This document shows positions 22,821 to 38,399 of a DNA stretch of 64,000 nucleotides, piece by piece (the stretch's first letter is position 1; each line of letters begins with the position of its first letter). The notes under the pieces were generated by a model. It made no database searches. It worked only from the letters and a program-made list of their open reading frames with translations, and had not been told where the DNA came from. Position numbers and translations under genes: made by a program. The DNA is from Isoetes taiwanensis (Eukaryota; Streptophyta; Lycopodiopsida; Isoetales; Isoetaceae). The stretch covers positions 14,857,428 through 14,921,427 of the forward strand of contig JAJEKV010000002.1 in NCBI GenBank assembly GCA_021234155.1. The letters run 5' to 3'.

Positions 22821-25800
22821 TCATATTACAAGCCCTCTTTCACTGTGTACTTCTCTGTGTCTGGTCGTCATTCTGTGGATCGCGTCTGCTAGATCACTTA
22901 GTGATTCTGTCATCTTCATCAGCTTGTGGACTGGTTCTCCCCACCTTATATTCCTATATCTGTCCCTGATGTCTCCGTATGTCGGGCAGTCACTAATCAT
23001 ATGGTTCTCATCCTCTATTCTCCCCCCGTCGCAGGTTCTGCATATCCTGTCTTCCTTGTCTACCCCTCTCCACCTGTCTTTTTCGATTCTCAGATCATGG
23101 CTTCCCATCCTAAATCTGGCTAGCGTGTCCCTTCTGTTTTTCCCCAGTAAGTTATCCCTGTATATCTGATGTCCTATTTGTTGGTCTGGATTAAAAACCT
23201 GTATGAGCCAGTCTGTCTTGGGTCCCGTATGCCTTTGCAGCCATGCTCTTGTTGCTGTGTCTGCCCACTCCTCATTCCACTGCCCCTCTTCTATTAGGTC
23301 ACTCAGATTTAATCCCATTTGTCTGGTCCATGTTGCCACCTCCTTAAACCATCCTTTGCTTTCGAGGATATGTGATTTTGCTGATTCTGTGATTGCAATG
23401 CTGGACAGTTTTCCTTGTATGTCTCCCGCGTTATCTCTGAGCAGGTATCTTATAGTTCTCTCCCATGCTCTCACTTCCATTGGTTTTACGCCTGTTGTTT
23501 CGAGGACCATGATTGTTAGTGGTGTGTTTGTCCTCACCACAATTCTCACCTGCATTGCCATTGCCTAAGAATTCCTTCCTGCTTTTCCCGGTTTCTCTCA
23601 TTAGACTGGCCCCCCATGCTTCGCTCCTCATATAAGCTGGGTGGTGGCTATTACTGCACTGAATAGATAACATTTGATATCCCAGTCAGTTATTCTACTT
23701 CTGTTACAAAAGTTTTTCATGTTGAAGTAGCTTCCTATAGCTGATTGAAATCTGGCATTGGCTCCTTTGGTCCATTTCCCTGTGCCGTGCGTGTCATACC
23801 CTAGATATCTGTATTCTGTTGGTTCCTCTATCTCGTTACCTTTATATTTAAAAGGTTTATGCCTGTTCTTGTGTCCAAAGATGACTATCTTAGTTTTTGC
23901 TAGATTCACTGTCAGCCCTGTATCCTCACAGAATTGTTCTAGAATTTTGAGCAGTCTATGCATTCCTTTGTTCTTTGTTGCCATCATACTAAGATCATCC
24001 GCGTATAGCATTATTGGTACCTTCGTCTCCTAAGCGTTGGGGCATGCTCGTCTCCCTTCGTTACGCTATGTATCCCCAGTCGTCTATGTATATTCCAAAC
24101 GGTGTTGGGGATAACGGGCATCCCTGCTTTACCCGGTGTCCTGCAGTTATCGGCCGTCCTTCTGTTCCATTTTAGCATACACCTTGTGGTATAGTCTTGC
24201 TATCGATCCTACCATATTTCTTGGGGGCTGCATGTCCATCAATCTCTTTAGCGACTTCTCTCTCGGAACCAGTGTCGAATGCTTTTCTCGAAATCTACAA
24301 AGCGCCATTATTTTCTTTTCCCACGCAATTTGTTCTCTCTATCTATTAATATCCATTAGGGTCACTAGATGATCGTGGTTGAGTGCTCCGGTCTGAACCA
24401 CCGCTTGCCCCTGTGCTCTCATATTTCCTTCTTACGCCCATTTCTTTAGTTTATTATCCAATACCTTTCCAAACCATTTTGCGAAAATCGAGCTTACCAT
24501 TATTGTTCTCAGTAATTCCCGGATCTTTTCTATTCCCTGCCTTATGTAAAGGTATGACTCTCATTGTATGTCCATCCGTGCGGGAGTCCCCGTATGTATG
24601 ATGCCGCGAAAAATGTTCGTAACACAATCTGCCGATTTCTAATTCGGCACACCAATGTTTCAGCGGTGAGTCCGTATAAAATCCGAGCTTTATGATTGGC
24701 CATCCTGCTCAGGGCCATCCCTACGCCTAGCAAGTTGAAGCATGGTTTGTCCCGATCATCTTTGTAGTGGTATCGATCTTTGGAGGTGCCCCTCGCCTTG
24801 TATAATTTATCCAAGTAACTCTCCCATCCCTCGGTTCCAATGTCATCTTGTTCGTTCTTTGCTTTCACATTACTTCCCCCTCCTTTATTTTTGAGTCCTC
24901 TCCAAAACCTTCGGGGCTGTTTTTTCAGCATTTTCCCCAAGTACCATTGGTGCTGTAACAGGTTATTGTATCTCTTCTTCTTCAGTAATCTTATGTATGC
25001 TGCCCTTTCTTCTCGGTATGTCTCCTTTCCCCTATGTTTTCTTACTTTCCTCTTGTATTCCCTACACTCGTCATCATACCATACTGAAGCTCTAAATGCC
25101 CTATTTTTCCTGATTTTGATCTTTTTCCCAAACACCTCTGTTGCTACCCTTACCATGATGTCATTTAGGGTGTTTCCATTCTCACTTGCGTTGTGCTCTC
25201 CCCAGTTCCATTCTCCCATTTCCTCCTTGATCATTTGGGTGAAGGTTTCTGCGTGTGTCTCCTGGAACTGAATCTTCACCCTGTCTTTATTATCTTCCTT
25301 TCTTTCTGTGCTGTCTTTTTGTGGCGTCTCCCCTAGCCCGATTGTTAGTTTAACTGGTCTATGGCTTTCCCTCCTCCCGGTCGGCCATTCCTGTAGCATC
25401 AGCCCTTCTATCTTTTTTGCTGCTTGTTCGTTCACAATTATATAATCCACTATGCTCTTTACCATGTGTGTTTTGGCTCGTGGAAGCCTCCCCGATCCCC
25501 TCCATTTTCCCACACCATTGGCTATAATCATCCCTTGCCGTGCATACTTCCAAAGGCATTCACCTCTAGCATTGACCTCCTGCCTTATCTTACAGTATCC
25601 CTCTCGCCACTCCTTGCCCTCATCATTATACACCGTCCGGCCCCTATCTCATCCGGTGTGTGTACTCATGCTTGTTCTGTCCGGTTCTAGCATTTAGATC
25701 TCCTATTATTATCAATCGGTCCTTGTTCCTTCCATTTTAGTTATATTCTCTCCCCGGATCTAGCGGGTTCTAGTTTATCACCGTTCGTGGGTAATATGTA

Positions 25801-26090
25801 ATTATCGAGAACCACTTCTTGTTTGTTTTTCATTTGGATACTCAAAACCATATATCTTTTATTGATATCTGAATGTAACATACATGCATTGTTAATCGCG
25901 ACTTTTTTTTTTTATAACAAGCCAAACCAAACCCCCCCCCCTATTTTAAATTCCACCTTTTCCAACACGTTGAGCAGTTGGTATCCTTCCTCCTCACGGC
26001 GACCTTTTGGCGTTATGCTCCCAAGTCTCTGTCCGGGCATATTATGTCACTGACCTTGGGCACCTTCTAACCTTTCTCCATCATCCCATG
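22821..26090 (-). pseudogene. LINE ORF2, broken (copy C)
   Basis: Read from 26,090 down: the endonuclease start (WYW.CTGYPWDD equivalent, near 26,070) is out of frame. A 363-codon frame (25,633-24,542) covers the linker and the start of the reverse transcriptase, then the catalytic part is disrupted. MLYADDLSMMATKNKG is in frame at 24,011. The C-terminal 246 codons (23,561-22,821) are open and end with the finger CRTCDGGRIEDENHMISDC. Multiple frameshifts make it non-functional. Confidence 0.87.
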
Positions 26091-27130
26091 GGTACCCGTG
26101 CGGTTCAGTACCACAATGTCAACGTCTTTTCCCCCGAGGTTGCTCCTTCTGTATCTCTGTGTTTTCTGTACCAATGCCCATCCTCCTTGGTCTTCCCCTG
26201 GTCTTCATTGTCGGGGTTGGCCCTCCGAACCTTGCTTGTGTTGCTCGCTCTTCGTTTCCCCCGTTTTCGTTTCTTCCTATTACTGCATTACGGTTTCCCT
26301 TCTACCCGTGCACGCTCTTAGAGCTTCCTTCTCTGATCGTTCTCCATTTACGATTTGTATAGACATCGGTATATTTTTCCTTCTCTGCCTCGGTTGATTT
26401 TTCTATCCCACACACCCCTGCGGCCCACCGCAACCCTGCCGTCACGTTCTGCTTGGTTGAGTCGCTTGTTCTCTCCCCCTCTTGTGTATATAGACCTTGC
26501 CATTCTTGACCCCCGCTTGTATCCCTGCTTGGTTCAGATCCCTGGCTTTGGCCAACTCCCTGTGCAGCCCCTGTCTCTGCATCACCGTTAATGACTCCTG
26601 TACCTTGATTCCATTCCTCAATCTGGGTCCCATCCGTAGGATCCTTTCCTTGGTAGCCAAATCCCTTAACGTCAAGTTTATGTGTCTCGGTCTCCCCCTC
26701 CATTGGCCTGATCGTAGGGCTTTGATGATGGCGCCCCTGTGCTCCTTGAACACCGTTTCTAACACTTCTGCAGTAACTCGATATATATCCTCGTTAGGCC
26801 TTTCTGCTATCCCAATTAGCCTAACATCATGCTTAATTTTATTTTGCTCCTCATATTCCCTTAAGTGTGGCTTTATCCTATCAAATGACTCCCATGCATC
26901 CAGCTCAACATTTGATTTCTCTAATTCAACCAACCTTTGCAGGATCTTTGCCTTTTTTCTTGATTTAGTCCATCCTCCATTTGCATTTCCTCATTCGTCT
27001 TCTCCACCCCTCCTACTCTCGAGGTCCATGCTAGTGATGGCTTTTTTGTTCTTTGTTGCGTTTTTGGCCCGCGTTAAGTGCATCGGGTTGGGATCTTTGA
27101 TTCCGGCCGGCTTATCCATCTGTGCCGGGA
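26090..27130 (-). pseudogene. LINE ORF1 protein, broken (copy C)
   Basis: The best frame, 26,933-26,442, reads VELEKSNVELDAWESFDRI, HDVRLIGIAERPNED and GLHRELAKARDLNQAGIQAG, matching ORF1 of copies A and B. The N-terminal coiled-coil part (near 27,000) and the C-terminal low-complexity part are in other frames. No intact start remains. Confidence 0.82.
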
Positions 27131-27569
27131 AGTCCGTAGGTCTGTTGGCTCACGGGGGCTCTTGCCACATCCGACCTTCTCTGCTGCGGCTACCATTGGT
27201 GCTTTGTCGGCCCATGGTCCTCGTTTGCAAGATAATCCCGTGCCCACGGGGACTCGCGTGGTGGCTCTTAGGCGATCGCTTGTGCTTTCGGCTCTCAATC
27301 GTAAGCTAGCCGCCGTCCCCACTATGACTATATATTCCCTAATTCTAAATTTTATTTTTATTCGTAATTACCGTTTTGATTTGAATTTCAAATTTTAAAA
27401 ACCTAATTAATTTCGTCCATCTCTTTTATTATCATTTACCTTCTTTCGACTGTTGCCCAAGGTTGATCCTTTTGGGTTTTTCGAGGCTGCTTAGTTGGGT
27501 ATATGTCACTTTTGCATTAATTACGTTGGTATCTCGCCCATAAGGAGATATAAGGTATTATAATGAGTT

Positions 27570-27870
27570 TTTAGTGGTCCCGGTACCGGTTGGTGGGTCT
27601 AGCCCTCGCTATCTGGTGCACGGGAGGAGGCTTGGCCTCATTTGTCCCGTAACTTGCCCCGTCCACCTTTTACTGCGGCCGACAGAAAGCGATGGCGGGG
27701 TATTCTCCATACCTCTCTAAATAAGTCATATGCCGTCCCCCCAGGCGCTAATGAGTTTTTGGTGGTCCGGGTTACCAGTTGGTGGGTCTAGCCCTCGCTA
27801 TCCTGGTGTACGGCGGAGGCATAGCCTCTCTGTCCCGTATCTTGCCCCGTCCTCCTTTTACTCTGATGTT
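27570..27870 (-). repeat. Two tandem LINE leader monomers (copy C)
   Basis: The plus-strand string ttggtgggtctagccctcgc at 27,589 and 27,778 is the reverse complement of the monomer core of copies A and B. Spacing is about 189 bp. Both are followed by a variant of gtcccgtatcttgccccgtc. Confidence 0.8.
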
Positions 27871-28150
27871 CCTCTGTTCTCTGTTTGTTCCCCCGTTGAT
27901 CTCATTTTGTTTGTGTTTCTACGCGTACGGTTCCGTGTGACCAATTATTCCTGTTCCTTGCCTATCTGTCCAATATGTGTTGCCCCTCCACTTGTATTCC
28001 TTTTTTGGTGCGTTCGCCACCTTCTCACTCCCAGTAGATGTCTCCCATGATATGATCCAGTTTGTCTAATTTCGCATGTTATCCATTGTGTTCTGCTGTG
28101 TTCTATTGCCCACTGAAGCCCGGTGTCTCCTGTAATGCTTCCCTGTTTGT

Positions 28151-28745
28151 ATATATATCTGCTGGTGGGACTTACCAGTTGTGAACTCCCTTAGTAGCCT
28201 TCCAGTAATCTGTTTATAACTTCCCATATATCCGTGCCTTGTCTTCGTGTGGTATGCTATGGATCAGGATCATTTCATCATTGAGGCGATTTTTAGAGCT
28301 GTACCTTGAAGCTAATTTATCAGTAACATATATTACTTTAGATTCATTTGATTTTATTGATTTTATTGAGGCTACTTTACCCTTGATAACCATTACTTCA
28401 AAACTGCCTTCATTCAGAAATTTTCTCCCCATGGAGGTATTACATAATCAACACATTACATTAACACCACTACATTAACATCATGTTCAGGCCTTCAGCT
28501 ACAGTTAATTCTTCTTTTCTTCATCTATGCATTCTTCTTTTCACTGCCGTCGTAACCTCTTCTGATCGGAATTATCTATTATATATATATTCTTGGCGGC
28601 CTCCCGTCTGTTAATGTCGTTGCTGGCTCTAGATAATCTGATCTGATCTTGGTTTATCTTAAACAAAAACAGGACATAACGAGACACGATAGATTAAAAA
28701 CAAAAATAGAAAGAAAAGGTAGGACCAAAAACCCTGACATGCATC
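28151..28745. other. No gene recognised
   Basis: AT-rich sequence between LINE copy C and the small coding region. A 72-codon minus frame at 28,432-28,214 is unsupported. Confidence 0.4.
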
Positions 28746-28746
28746 C

Positions 28747-29332
28747 CTATTTCTTGGGAGGAAAGACTAATTTTTGGGTTTCTTTTTTAGAAGATCCCCC
28801 GATCTTCTGGACCTTTTCCAGATTTCTCACTATGTACGCCCGGCACAGAAAATCAACGGGGTTTTTTTCACAGCAGTAGATACAGACTTTCCCGGCATCA
28901 CATATCAGCAGATTGTGTTGGAAATTAGAGCACCTTTGTATAGCAGCTTGGACCTGTAATCTGTTGAAGCATTGCATGGTTCGATCTATGTCTTGGCGTC
29001 TTCACGATTAATGGTTCTTGTCGCGCCCAATACTCGGAGAACTTCCAAATTCCTAGAGTATAACCACTATCTCGCATGGATCGGTGCATGATGAATTCGG
29101 TCCACAGATAAGCAATGAACGCTGCGGCGCAATCGATGCATGATGGTAGACCTCTGCTTAAGCACCTACAGCCGTCAAAGCAGATGCACCAAGGATTGAG
29201 CTCTTCTAAATCCGGGTTGAAAGGCACCGTGAGGTTGCCTGGAGCGCCAGAGCTTGGGCGCTTCTTGCCGACCTTTTCCTCCCCACATACATCAATCACA
29301 ACTTTCTTACCCTTGTCCTTACTCTTGTCCAT
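28747..29332 (-). pseudogene. Small cysteine-rich protein of unknown family, frame broken
   Basis: The minus strand opens with MDKSKDKGKKVVIDVCGEE, basic then acidic, followed by NPWCICFDGCRCLSRGLPSC and IDCAAAFIAYLWTEF. After RHRSNHAM the reading shifts frame and continues QAAIQRCSNFQHNLLICDAG and VCIYCCEKN to a stop at 28,747. The two frames overlap by about 50 bp, so either one base is lost or a small intron is present. The paired cysteines suggest a metal-binding fold, but I cannot assign one. The start was chosen as the first ATG after an AT-rich leader. The product would be about 185 residues. Confidence 0.4.
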
Positions 29333-30510
29333 CCTTTTGCTTTAGAGCTAGGATCTGGGCCGGAGGCTGAGATTTTTTGGTGGCGCTCCCCCTGTAGGCC
29401 TAATTCTCCGGATTCCAATCACTAAAGTATTTGGAACAATCGAGGCGCTGAAGCAATCGGGCAGCCGGAGATGATCTTCACACTCACTTTTCCTTCGTCC
29501 TCACTGTTATATAGATGTTAGGGTAGTTTAGGGTTTACGAAAGTTGTCAGCTTTTCCCGCCTTATTAATTCCGGCCGCCTGCCTTAAACGCCAGTCTTGT
29601 CCTATCCTGTCCCGAGGGTTTTCGTCTGCTAATCCCTGCCGCATATCCTTGACCCGTACTCTGCCATGTGTACCTTCTCATATTTCCTTTGCATTTCATT
29701 ATTATGGCTACCGTAATTGTCATGATTATTATTATCCGTCACGCTTACTTATACGCGCTAATTCCCGGCGCTTTATATTTTATATATGTTTACATATTTT
29801 AACTATTGTCCATACGTTTTTCTTCCTTCTTCCGCCATACGTGTCCCGTCTCTCATCGGTGTTCTATTTTATTATTCCACGTCTCGAGCCCAATTATTCT
29901 CCAAATTAGTTTCCAAATTTTACTGGTTCTCAAAGTTTTATTTCATTTTATTTTGTTTTATTTATTTTATGGTATTTTACTATGTCTTACTCATACGGCT
30001 GACATACGGCTGTTTCTTCAACGGCTCTGAAATTTTGAAATTCTGATAAGCCCATCACGGAGCCTAATCTTGATATGTGGGTCTTCATATTTCTATTCTG
30101 CTACACTTATACTAGCTCATGCTGATCATTTTCCACACCCCTGCTATCCTACCTGTTTACCATCTTCATTTACTAAGATCTAGCACTCCGCTGTTATGGT
30201 TAGGCTCAGTTAATCTGGCAGTTCTTGTTATATCTCCTAACGTCTTTGACAGAAATATGGCATGTTCTTAATCTAATCTTTTATAGATAAAGAATACTAA
30301 TGCACTAGGAACCTTTATCTAATTTCCGGGTGGTACACTTATCTGGTCATCGCTATGCTCCCCAAAAACCCCGTCCGTCGCCCTCCCCCTCCGTCGCCCT
30401 CGCACATAGACCACCTACTCGGAACAGCATGCAGAGCAAGGTCTGAGGAGTTCCAAGCCACAAAAGCAACTTGAAGAGAATAGAAATCTGAACACGCTAG
30501 CCTGAACATG
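29333..30510. other. No gene recognised
   Basis: Pyrimidine- and T-rich sequence. Frames at 29,544-30,046 are rich in F, Y and I from composition and show no family. Confidence 0.4.
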
Positions 30511-30790
30511 CATGTCACCAACCTCTTCTTGTCCTCTTTTGTCAATGAATGGGTCTTTCCATGTCTCCCGATCATGTCCTTTCTGTTCGCAATCTGCGCT
30601 GGGAAAGGCAAAACCAAGTTAATGCAAGTGATGCTACAGACAATACAAATAAGAAGACAACCAGTTCTAAGGGCCATTTCCGAATAAAGTAGGTCTGAGT
30701 AGCTCAGAGTGAAAACGCAAGTCTGAGGGCCTTTCTCGACTCGCGAGTCAAGAAAGGTCAACTCAGAGTGAAAAACGGAGGTCTGTGTGG
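30511..30790. repeat. Dispersed repeat with one 28-bp palindrome, copy 1
   Basis: Matches 56,697-56,900: catgtcaccaacctcttct, caatgaatgggtctt and caagtgatgctaca, then ctttctcgactcgcgagtc at 30,731. It has one palindrome near 30,730-30,757, against eight or nine in the other copy. Confidence 0.75.
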
Positions 30791-32170
30791 GCCAATTCTA
30801 TGCAACAAGTGTGGCAAACCTACTTGCCTACAAACATAGTTTCTATCTCCAACTTTATGGAGCACAAATCATGACTAATTGGACCATATTCTATGTATTT
30901 TCTATGCATTTTCTAATGCACACCATATCCTATGCATTTTCTATGTATACATATAGAAAATGAATGCAGGCTCGAAAAAAATGGGACTTTATTAATAGGA
31001 TGAGCTAGACAATACAATATGATCTAAAATAATATAGACATTATAATATCCCATTGGGCTTGGATAAATATCCCATTGATGCCCCGCTTTTTTTCTGCTT
31101 GAAAAAAATGGGATTTTAATAATAAGACGAGCTAAACAATATAATATGATCTAAAATAATATACAACATATGGCATTAGAATTTATTTCATTAAAATTTA
31201 TATTCAACATTTTAATCCATACCCATATGCTATACCCCGCCTTTTTTTGTTACATACACTCTATATCCTGATTTTTTCTCCCATCCATGCTTAAATTCGA
31301 AATTTGAAATTTAAAAAAGGGGGGAAAATTTGAAATTTAAAAAAGGGAGGAAATTTGGTACATACCTTTGAAAAAGATGAGATTTAGGACATGTGTCACT
31401 GCCGAAATTTGGTACACGCCCAAAATCGTGGCTATGGAGAATGCCCAAAATCCTGGCTATGACATCAAGCTCCTGGGGTGTCTGCCTTCATCCTCGACTC
31501 CTTTCTCTTCTACCGTGGCATTGTGGTAGAGAAGCGCCTCAAGATTTTTGCTTTTGCAGTGTTTTCAGCAATCAGCAAGCATCCGGCAACCAGCAACTAG
31601 CATCTTGAGGCGTAGAGCAAAACTACCCGGCTAAAAGGACCGATTAAAATATTCGGGCAGGGAGCCAGGAACTGAAAGATTCGGCAGCAACAAGCGATTC
31701 AAACAGCACAAGCGATTCAACAAGCGATTCAGCTGAACTGAGCTTTAGGACTTGAGCGGCCTACAAAATGGGGCGGCTCTGCTCTACTTTTCTGTTCCTT
31801 TCTGTTTGCACTTAACCTAGTTGCTTGATTTCTCAACTTATTACCTTGTTTGATGCTCTCAGCTATAGCTATGCCGACTTCAACTCTCAACCCGAATGTC
31901 GGAATGGTGGAAGCTTGTACACACATGCCCTTTCTTCTGCCCTCCATTTTTCCTCCCTCTCTTGCCTTATCTGTTCTTTTATTTGCTCTTTTCTCTCCAT
32001 TGTCTCCAACAGGTCTATGAAGAAACGATGTTGCTTGGAAATCACAGTCTCCAGAAGGCTCTGGACAGCTGCGAGATCTGTCCCAGCGATATACTTGGTA
32101 TTCTCTGCCTCTTCTTGGGAGGATTATAGTTATGCACTGGCTGCTCTGTTTATAACCCCTGCACTGTATA
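30791..32170. other. No gene recognised; internal short duplications
   Basis: The pair tcgaaaaaaatgggactttattaata (30,972) and tgaaaaaaatgggattttaataata (31,102), each followed by gacgagct- and tataatatgatctaaaataa-like strings, shows a duplication of about 130 bp. Frames near 31,400-32,200 are unsupported. Confidence 0.45.
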
Positions 32171-32530
32171 TTAGGACGGATGAAAATAACGAACAAACCA
32201 GAGCAGCAAGCGAGCAATATCCTCCACTAGGTACAAAGAAATTAGCAAAAGAGCTCGATTCGGTCCATCGTAAGGGAACATCATATTAGAAAGCGCAGCG
32301 CTAACCCAGGTCTGCACATCATTAAGTTGTGCAGAATGAAGAGGATAGCTCCAATTAGCCATAGATTTATAAGAGAGTCTAAGGCCGTCCAATGCCATGT
32401 CTTGCAGATCAACACAGTCACTGAGAGCTGCCTGCAATTCAAAATTGTGTATGGCATTGGCCCATTTGAGAAGGCGTGCTGCACGGGAGTCCAATTTTTT
32501 GACAGTCTGGCAGAAACCAATTCTCTAAGA
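32171..32530 (-). pseudogene. Pectin methylesterase inhibitor-like fragment
   Basis: The minus frame contains LQAALSDCVDLQDMALDGL and DVQTWVSAALSN, which match the C-terminal helices of the plant PMEI / invertase inhibitor domain (usual pattern: DC-EL---A-D-L, then D--TWLSAAL). In the family these small secreted proteins bind and inhibit pectin methylesterase in the cell wall. Here the N-terminal half, the signal peptide and the conserved TCLDGF-type cysteine that normally follows are absent (MMFPYDGPN instead). The upstream minus frame (32,792-32,439) is in another frame and does not supply them. It is most likely a relic. Confidence 0.42.
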
Positions 32531-32929
32531 AATCCAGCCCTAAAGCTGCCGGAACAACTAGAATAGACAAATTGGGACAAGCCCAATATCGAAATTTCGG
32601 AAATCTAGAGTAGAACCTTATAATGTTAGTGGGCGGTGGCCAAATGCAAGCTAGGAAAGACGGAAGGGCGAGGGAAATGGCGGAGAAAACAAATGGGTCG
32701 GATTTGGATGGATGAATAAGGCGAATATGCGAGGGCTGAAATGGAAATGGGGCCGCAGCAGGGCGGATCGACGGAGATGGGAAGATGCCCATTCTCGCCT
32801 CGTGACGCGAGAAAAAAAATCTCTTTGTTTAACTATTTATTGTTTAATTAATTAATTATTAAACGATTTAATTTTATTATTTAATTAATTACACTTATTA
32901 ATTGTCAAATGGTTGTTTAGCTATGGCAC

Positions 32930-33215
32930 CCCTCCTCCCTCCCTGTCATGTCCCCCTTTGCCCCTCCCCATATCCCACCCCTTTTGCCCCTTTTGCCTCT
33001 TTGCTCTCCCCTTTGCCCCTCCTCCTCTTCCCCCCATGTCCCCGCCCCTCCCCCCCTTTGCCCTTCCCCCCCCCCCCTCCCTCCCCATTTGCTCGACCCC
33101 TCCCCTTTGCCCTTTTGCCCTCCTCGTGCTCCTTTGCCTTTCCCCTCCCTCCCTCCCTCCTGTCTCCCCTTCCTTCCTACTCTTTCTCCACTACCCCCCT
33201 TCATTTTCTCGGATT
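32930..33215. repeat. Polypyrimidine tract
   Basis: About 285 bp of almost pure C and T on the plus strand (cccctccc, ctttgccc). It gives long proline-rich or glycine-rich frames in every phase, none of them credible genes. Confidence 0.8.
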
Positions 33216-33681
33216 GTCGTATGCAAATGTTGTTCTTATTTTATCAAAGAAAAATCTATTAATGATTCAATGGCAACTTATTTTTTGTTTGCACGAGTCC
33301 CATTTTCAGTCTGAGTCCCAAATTTCGAAATTTGACCCACTTTAATTAAATGCGACTTTAAGTTGAATTTTCCTGGAACCTTTAACATTCTCAACATATC
33401 ATCTTTAATAACTAATTTCTTTAACTAGCAAAAAGGCGCAATATGAGGCTTGGGCAATTTTAAGCTTGGATTTACTTTTTGTATTTGATGAGGCAGATTG
33501 CTTTGTTCTTATCCTGTTTGATTTGTCTCATGAGGAGACCAACTGTCTACTAAAGAGTACAAGATAAACATATGCTTCAAAAAAGCCCGCAGCTGATCTA
33601 AAGGAAAACTTGATAGTGTTACAAGAGATCAATAATAATCTAGTGGATAGATAACAGATGGGAATATAATGGGCGTACTTG

Positions 33682-36945
<3,264 letters not shown>

Positions 36946-36949
36946 CATG

Positions 36950-37291
36950 AGTCTCGTTGCCCTGATCCCAACGATTAAGGAGCCTATTGTAATTTCTTAC
37001 TGGAGATCGATTACCCTCTAGTAGTGTACAAGATCATAGCAAAGGCCTATGCAAAAAGGTGAAGAAAATTTTGACACTCTCAATCAATGAAGAACAATTG
37101 GCTTTTTGCTTGTTGGCAGACATATTCTGGCTAACGTAATTGTAGTGTATGAGGGCTTGTATAGAGCGTGGAGTAAACTCATATGCCCAAAAAGAGATGG
37201 TGGCCTAGGTATGTATGACCTCAAAGTTCATAGTAAACTTCTTCTTTCCAAGTTCCTTTGGCAGATCTTGTTGGGCCATGTACGTTTATAG
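36950..37291 (+). mobile_element. Plant L1-type LINE reverse transcriptase fragment
   Basis: Three motifs of plant L1 ORF2 occur in order with large internal deletions: VALIPTIKEPIVISYWRSI (like the SLIPK...YRPISL block), YKIIAKAYAKR with NEEQLAFLLVGRHI (like YKIIAK.LA.RL...Q.GF..GR.I), and WSKLICPKRDGGLG with LLLSKFLWQI (the conserved block after the catalytic part). The family differs from LINE copies A-C. Only about 340 bp remain. Confidence 0.6.
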
Positions 37292-37873
37292 GAAGGTATC
37301 TGCTTGTTATGTCATTGGAGCACGTTGCTGCTTTTGGCAAACCCGTAGTTAAACGGGCTCTCTTTTATCCCCTCAAGCCTTTCCAGCATGCATCTCCCTT
37401 CCTGAAAGGTCTATTTAACGTCTGGCAAGCCGTACCACCTTGGTGGCCATTGACCCACTGCATTGCATGCAAACCTCTTCCCCCTCTCTTTGGCTTTCTT
37501 TTGATCATCTCCGCATGTGGCCTCTATGCACCCAACAACACAGAAGAGGTAGCAACACACTGATGTTTTCACGCTTGACACGTGTACTAGAATGAAGAAC
37601 TTTTCTCTTGGCCATCTTTGAATGTTACATTTTCGTGCTTCATGCCCCAACATCGGGGAATCACATCGGGGTGCAAACAATTTTGGACTACAGGTTGAAG
37701 CGGTCATCAAAGACACTCCTCCAGATATGAACTCCGGTAGATCCTGCGTAGCACCTCGCATCAAGCTAACTTGATTGAAACTATTTTCCCCCAAGTGTGA
37801 TGCTGTGTAACCCGGTCGATGCTAAACTTGGAATCACGTCCCGATTAGCATACCATACGAGAAATAGGAGTAA

Positions 37874-38064
37874 GGGTGCTTTCCCATGGGCAGAAAACCT
37901 CCAGGTTTTTGAAGGTCTGGTCTGCGATTTCGATGTTCCCATGAGCTAAGAAGCTGAGTGGCTGAGGTTAAGAACCTCATTTGGAAAGTAATTCCGACGA
38001 TTACTTTTGGACCTGGGTCTGGGTCTGACCTCATCCAGGTCCGCCCGGCCATGGGAAAGCACCC
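37874..38064. mobile_element. MITE, 191 bp, PIF/Harbinger-like ends
   Basis: Terminal inverted repeats gggtgctttcccatgg / ccatgggaaagcaccc match perfectly over 16 bp. The flanks are TAA on the left and TAG on the right, close to the 3-bp TWA target duplications of PIF/Harbinger elements. It lies 336 bp upstream of the SPT6-like start codon. Confidence 0.7.
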
Positions 38065-38399
38065 TAGGTATGCTGGAGATACTAACTTCAACCTAAAAAG
38101 AGTCAAGTGGGAATCTAAGTGATAAGTTATGCTGAATATACTGCTCACTCAACGTTTTCTGCGCCATACGACTCACGTCATGTGATGGCGGGACCCGTTA
38201 TCCACCGTACGCACGCAGTAAAATCTCCGACCGTTGGTTGCCAGAACTCCGACGGCTTATATTGCCAGAAAGCAGACGACGGATTTAATTGAACTCTGCG
38301 CCTTACCAAGCGTGATCATTCAGCTAAAATTGATCGATTTTCAAGAATTTATACTGCATCACTACACTGTTTCAGAGTTACCCATTACTTCGTTGTGAA

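Larger units (their letters stand above)
22557..28150 (-). mobile_element. LINE copy C (minus strand)
   Basis: Reverse-oriented member of the same LINE family: an (AGAAT)n tail at 22,559-22,580, 3' UTR, ORF2, ORF1 and leader with two monomers. Its 5' border near 28,150 is approximate. The stretch 24,000-24,640 is the most damaged. It lies tail-to-tail with copy B, 2.6 kb apart. Confidence 0.9.

Noticed and set aside
28747-28977. PLATZ-type zinc-binding domain
   Set aside because: The spacing of Cys and His does not fit the PLATZ pattern; similarity is limited to a few positions.
31729-32289. Opposed frames of about 155-160 codons on both strands
   Set aside because: Neither shows a recognisable domain, splice support or conserved start; likely chance.
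32902-33345. Overlapping long frames, proline-rich on the plus strand and glycine-rich on the minus strand
   Set aside because: They arise from a polypyrimidine tract that is open in several phases at once; there is no domain or codon signal.
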